Shown here piece after piece: positions 6,819 to 8,832 of a DNA stretch of 8,832 nucleotides. This DNA comes from Armatimonadota bacterium (GTDB lineage Bacteria > Armatimonadota > JAAZEB01). Position numbers and translations under genes: made by a program. A model generated the notes under the pieces. It saw only the letters and a list, made by a program, of their open reading frames with translations, was not told the origin of the DNA and did no database searches. The DNA is taken from NCBI GenBank assembly GCA_012841485.1, contig DUUU01000606.1, forward strand, positions 1-8,832, read 5' to 3'. Each line of letters begins with the position of its first letter. Positions within the stretch are counted from its first letter, which is position 1.

Positions 6819-6832
6819 GGCAACTGGTTGCC
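6819..6832. repeat. Inverted repeat GGCAAC/GTTGCC
   Basis: GGCAAC-TG-GTTGCC forms a 14-base near-perfect palindrome in the gap between hisB and the minus-strand gene ending at 6949. The right arm runs on into TTGCCCC (6828-6834), the heptamer also found at 6069-6075, 7291-7297 and 7311-7317. The remainder of 6754-6948 holds no open frame I would defend. Confidence 0.35.
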
Positions 6833-6948
6833 CCTGCCGCGAGGTCGGTCGTGGGCATCACTGGGGAAGTGGCCGGCCGCGCGCCCCCCGGGAGCTATCC
6901 GGCGCTGCCGGATGCTCCGGGCAGGGGCGGCATCGCCAGGCATCGGGT

Positions 6949-7218
6949 TCAAGGAATGGAAGAGGGATCGCTGGCAACCAGTGTGGGGTAGCGCCCGGCG
7001 ATCTCCGCTCCGGCGACTTCACACAGGTCGGTGCTCGGAGAGACACCGGCATGGGGCGGCAGGACTTCATGCATGAGCGCCTCGACCTCTCGCTCCCACG
7101 TCTCGCGGCGCTCTGCCTCCTCGATCAGGTAGGCCCGGTTGGCCTCGGAGAAGGAGTGCAAGGCCAGGATACGGCGGATCGCAGCCGCCGATAGGAAGGG
7201 GTTTTTATGCTCGTGCAT
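6949..7218 (-). CDS. Small hypothetical protein (89 aa)
   Basis: ATG at 7218 with GGAGGT about 9 bases upstream, and a near-consensus promoter (7256-7285) in front of that, so expression is well supported. The protein is soluble, with no signal or membrane segment. Residues 8-53 are predicted helical and charged (from FLSAAAIRRILALHSFSE to WEREVEALMHEV); the tail from about residue 54 is Pro/Ser-rich with a single Cys (residue 65) and probably loose. I do not recognise a family. It diverges from the unknown zinc-motif gene at 7467, and the two share a compact control region, which suggests related roles or co-regulation; this is inference. A helical adaptor or toxin/antitoxin-like component cannot be told apart by eye. 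Confidence 0.7.
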   Translation of the reverse strand: MHEHKNPFLSAAAIRRILALHSFSEANRAYLIEEAERRETWEREVEALMHEVLPPHAGVSPSTDLCEVAGAEIAGRYPTLVASDPSSIP

Positions 7219-7255
7219 CGGGAACAGACCTCCGCAGCAGGATTATCGTGGCGGC

Positions 7256-7285
7256 ATTATAGCACGAGAGAGGAGGCTCTCGCAA
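7256..7285 (-). promoter_or_regulatory. Sigma-70-type promoter for the 6949-7218 gene
   Basis: On the minus strand, a perfect TATAAT (7261-7256) preceded by TGC forms an extended -10; TTGCGA (7285-7280) sits 18 bases upstream as a 4/6 match to the -35 box. Transcription would start near 7249, about 30 bases before the ATG. An inverted repeat CGAGAG/CTCTCG (7265-7270 with 7277-7282) lies between the two boxes, where a bound repressor would block polymerase. Confidence 0.75.
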
Positions 7286-7288
7286 GGG

Positions 7289-7317
7289 GATTGCCCCGTT
7301 TCGGGCAAGATTGCCCC
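7289..7317. promoter_or_regulatory. Direct and inverted repeats between divergent promoters, candidate operator
   Basis: GATTGCCCC occurs twice, at 7289-7297 and 7309-7317, exactly 20 bases apart (about two helical turns). The first copy also forms an inverted repeat TTGCCC/GGGCAA with 7303-7308. The repeats lie just upstream of the minus-strand -35 box and about 60 bases upstream of the plus-strand one, a suitable place for a regulator serving both genes. No binding-protein family can be named. Confidence 0.4.
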
Positions 7318-7377
7318 TTCCTGCCACCATACTATATATAGTAGCGAGCATACGGTTTGTACACTAGATAGCGCATG

Positions 7378-7406
7378 TTGACAGGCAAGCATGGGTGTGA
7401 TATAGT
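7378..7406 (+). promoter_or_regulatory. Near-consensus sigma-70 promoter for the 7467 gene
   Basis: TTGACA (7378-7383), a perfect -35 box, is followed after exactly 17 bases by TATAGT (7401-7406), a 5/6 match to the -10 box. Transcription would start near 7413, giving a leader of roughly 55 bases. Upstream DNA is unusually AT-rich for this window and includes the 12-base palindrome ACTATATATAGT (7331-7342). Confidence 0.85.
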
Positions 7407-7431
7407 AAGACTTGCCAAGCAGGCGAAAGCA

Positions 7432-7450
7432 TCTGCCGGAATCAGGCAGA
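7432..7450 (+). promoter_or_regulatory. Leader hairpin just before the ribosome site of the 7467 gene
   Basis: TCTGCC pairs with GGCAGA (7432-7437 with 7445-7450) around a 7-base loop, ending three bases before AAGGAG. An alternative pairing uses GCAG (7419-7422) with CTGC (7433-7436), so two structures compete. This may affect translation or mRNA stability; I do not recognise a known riboswitch here. Confidence 0.4.
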
Positions 7451-7466
7451 GTAAGGAGTGAGGGTC

Positions 7467-8075
7467 GTGGCATCCTCCGTGAAGGCTGTGGCACAGTTGG
7501 AGTTGTGCCTCTGCGTGGTCGGCCAGCGCGCGATGGTGATCGCGGAGACAGGGAGTCGACTCCGGTCGCGCCGTTTGGCGCAGCATCTGCGGGCGGCAGG
7601 ATGGGAAGCAAGGCCGATTGTTATCGGCCCTGTTGCTGTGTACGCGGTGAGAGACGTGGGGGAGGGGATCGCGACTCTTGAGAGTCTGGAGGCGGTGATT
7701 AAGCGCCGCTATCGGTTGGCAGTCTGCGAGCCCGGCTTCTCGGAGAGCCTCTACCGCGTTGCTCAGGAGCTGGCCGAGACGGCGGAGGCCGAGTTCACCC
7801 CCGTCGAGAAGTGCGTCGTCTGCGGGCAACCGGATCCCTTTCCTACGGTGCTCACCGCTCAGGGACCCGAGGGCGAGCTGTTGAGTGCCCCTTACTGCGC
7901 GCGTTGCGTATCGGCCAACGAGGCGAACACGTATGGCCGGCTCTGCCGGGCGCTCCTGGAGGCGGCTGGAGGCGTCTTTGGCGCTCTGCAACACGCGCAG
8001 ATCGGCCGTCCGCGGCGCAAAGGGGCGGTTCTACGTTTCCCGGTCGAGTCGAGCCCGTTCGCTTCCGCTTCCTGA
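7467..8075 (+). CDS. Hypothetical protein with a CxxC-CxxC zinc-binding motif (202 aa)
   Basis: Start GTG 7467 is chosen because AAGGAG (7453-7458) lies 8 bases upstream; the GTG at 7458 overlaps that ribosome site. The N-terminal half (residues about 1-85) reads as alternating beta strands and helices (LELCLCVVGQRAMVIAETGS, then a basic RLRSRRLAQHLRAAG helix, then PIVIGPVAVYAV). Residues 86-112 are helical and acidic. C116 and C119 (KCVVCG) with C144 and C147 (YCARCV) form a likely zinc ribbon or knuckle with a 24-residue spacer. The basic C-terminus (GRPRRKGA) could bind nucleic acid. There is no signal peptide, so it is probably cytosolic. I recognise no family. It has its own near-consensus promoter and diverges from another unknown gene, so the pair may be one module; a regulatory role is only a guess. 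Confidence 0.8.
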   Translation: MASSVKAVAQLELCLCVVGQRAMVIAETGSRLRSRRLAQHLRAAGWEARPIVIGPVAVYAVRDVGEGIATLESLEAVIKRRYRLAVCEPGFSESLYRVAQELAETAEAEFTPVEKCVVCGQPDPFPTVLTAQGPEGELLSAPYCARCVSANEANTYGRLCRALLEAAGGVFGALQHAQIGRPRRKGAVLRFPVESSPFASAS

Positions 8076-8085
8076 GCGGGCACTG

Positions 8086-8271
8086 ATGGCTCGTCCGGCG
8101 CGCTGGCTGCCGCGAGCACGGTCTCGCGCGCGTTCCATTCTGATCCACACGGCAGATCCCCGTTTCGCGCCCACGTCTTCCCGGGCGGCTTCGCGACCCG
8201 GGGTGGACCGCGAGCTCCCGCGCAAAGGAGATGCCGTGCCTCGATTCCCACCCTTGGAGGTTATGAGATGA
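8086..8271 (+). CDS. Doubtful small ORF (61 aa) overlapping the FKBP start
   Basis: An ATG 10 bases after the previous stop opens a 61-residue Arg-rich frame (from [17 protein letters not shown] to FPPLEVMR) whose TGA overlaps the FKBP start as ATGA (8268-8271), an arrangement typical of translational coupling. An inner GTG at 8236 has AAAGGAG (8224-8230) 5 bases upstream, so an 11-codon leader peptide is an alternative. There is no proper ribosome site for ATG 8086 and no recognisable domain; GC-rich DNA makes such frames common. Otherwise 8076-8267 contains no gene or clear promoter. Confidence 0.2.
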   Translation: MARPARWLPRARSRARSILIHTADPRFAPTSSRAASRPGVDRELPRKGDAVPRFPPLEVMR

Positions 8272-8795
8272 AGAGAGCGTTCCCCTGGATGATGGTACTC
8301 CTTCCGGCGCTGGCTGGTGGGCTTCTCTTTTCGGGATGCAGGCGTGAAGCGCCCGTCGAGGAGAGCGCGCCCGTGGTGGAGCAGGCGCCTCCTTCCGAGA
8401 CCGGAGAAGAGGCGGTAGCGAGAGCACGCGAGTTGGGCACGCCCACGGACGCGGAGGCCCAGAGCATGGAGGGCGGCCTGCAGTACATCGACGTGAAGAC
8501 TGGTTCCGGCGACTCGCCGCAGCCGGGCCAGAACGTGGTGGTGCATTACACCGGATGGCTGGTGGATGGCACCCAGTTTGATAGCTCCCGCACGCGCAAC
8601 GAGCCTTTCGAATTCACCCTCGGCCAGGGCCAGGTCATCGAAGGCTGGGACGTGGGTGTGGCGACGATGAAGCCGGGCGGGGTGCGCAAGCTGATCATCC
8701 CCTACACGATGGCCTACGGCGAGCAGGGCCAGCCCCCGGTGATCCCGCCGCGAGCCATCCTCATCTTCGAGGTCGAGCTGCTCAAGGTTCAGTAA
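8268..8795 (+). CDS. FKBP-type peptidyl-prolyl cis-trans isomerase, probable lipoprotein
   Basis: 175 residues; ATG 8268 with GGAGG (8256-8260) 7 bases ahead. Residues 1-23 form a lipoprotein-type signal with a lipobox-like FSGC, C24 being the likely lipidated Cys (Phe at -3 is less usual). A Pro/Glu-rich linker (about 25-68) leads to one complete FKBP domain (69-175). Active-site residues equivalent to FKBP12 are present: Y94, F104, D105, R110, F114, V123, I124, W127, Y150 and F167; the FKBP12 His87 position is Gln155. Such proteins speed proline isomerisation of folding proteins, here on the outer face of the cytoplasmic membrane or in the periplasm. No dimerisation domain like that of FkpA is visible, only the short linker. 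The gene seems single, ended by a hairpin. Confidence 0.95.
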   Translation: MKRAFPWMMVLLPALAGGLLFSGCRREAPVEESAPVVEQAPPSETGEEAVARARELGTPTDAEAQSMEGGLQYIDVKTGSGDSPQPGQNVVVHYTGWLVDGTQFDSSRTRNEPFEFTLGQGQVIEGWDVGVATMKPGGVRKLIIPYTMAYGEQGQPPVIPPRAILIFEVELLKVQ

Positions 8796-8811
8796 ACCGA
8801 ACGGCCGGGCG

Positions 8812-8832
8812 CGGCGCACCCCGGGTGCGCCG
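8812..8832 (+). terminator. Hairpin after the FKBP gene, running to the window edge
   Basis: CGGCGCACC (8812-8820) pairs perfectly with GGTGCGCCG (8824-8832) around a three-base loop, starting 16 bases after the stop codon. The last base of the stem is the last base of the window, so whether a T-run follows cannot be seen. Confidence 0.65.

Noticed and set aside
7458..7466. Upstream GTG start for the zinc-motif gene
   Set aside because: It overlaps the AAGGAG ribosome site that serves the GTG at 7467.
8031..8819. 262-codon minus-strand frame
   Set aside because: Antisense to the FKBP gene; no ribosome site and His/Arg/Leu-rich mirrored composition.
1..8832. CRISPR array, tRNA or rRNA genes, transposase or phage genes
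   Set aside because: No regularly spaced direct repeats, no tRNA T-arm motif, no rRNA sequence and no integrase, transposase or phage-like protein was found.

Overview
The window is GC-rich bacterial DNA with strong GGAGG-type ribosome binding sites, several GTG starts and short, mostly one-gene transcription units. Three proteins carry export signals: a nitrilase-family enzyme, an SGNH esterase and an FKBP lipoprotein. There is also a cytosolic GH127 arabinofuranosidase, and one intergenic region is full of palindromes. This style recalls Armatimonadota, Planctomycetota or Verrucomicrobiota-like environmental bacteria. That placement is inference from style; no rRNA or other phylogenetic marker is present.

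Layout, left to right. (1) <1-1004, minus: exported carbon-nitrogen hydrolase with an N-terminal beta-sandwich-like domain, cut by the window edge just before its nucleophile Cys. (2) 1005-1577: no convincing gene; a chain of at least seven GC-rich hairpins (about 1100-1424) that looks like an interspersed palindromic element, then a small AT-rich island. (3) 1578-1883, plus: a possible 101-residue protein of unknown function with a very good Shine-Dalgarno. (4) 1904-3880, plus: GH127 family enzyme with all four zinc/nucleophile residues. (5) 3871-4362 and 4415-5932, minus: a degenerate GIY-YIG-fold protein downstream of a secreted SGNH/GDSL esterase; the first overlaps the GH127 gene tail-to-tail. 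(6) 6160-6753, plus: hisB, apparently standing alone, followed by a 10-bp hairpin. (7) 6949-7218 (minus) and 7467-8075 (plus): two unrecognised genes diverging from a region with a near-consensus sigma-70-type promoter for each and inverted/direct repeats between them. (8) 8268-8795, plus: FKBP-type peptidyl-prolyl isomerase lipoprotein, followed by a hairpin that ends with the window.

How they may work together. The GH127 enzyme and the exported SGNH esterase fit plant-polysaccharide use: the esterase would remove acyl groups outside the cytoplasm and GH127 would release L-arabinose from imported oligosaccharides. HisB and FKBP are ordinary cellular functions. I found no defence system, CRISPR array, prophage, transposase, tRNA or rRNA. 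The most open items are the degenerate GIY-YIG protein, the divergent pair of unknown genes with its repeat-bearing control region, and the palindrome cluster.
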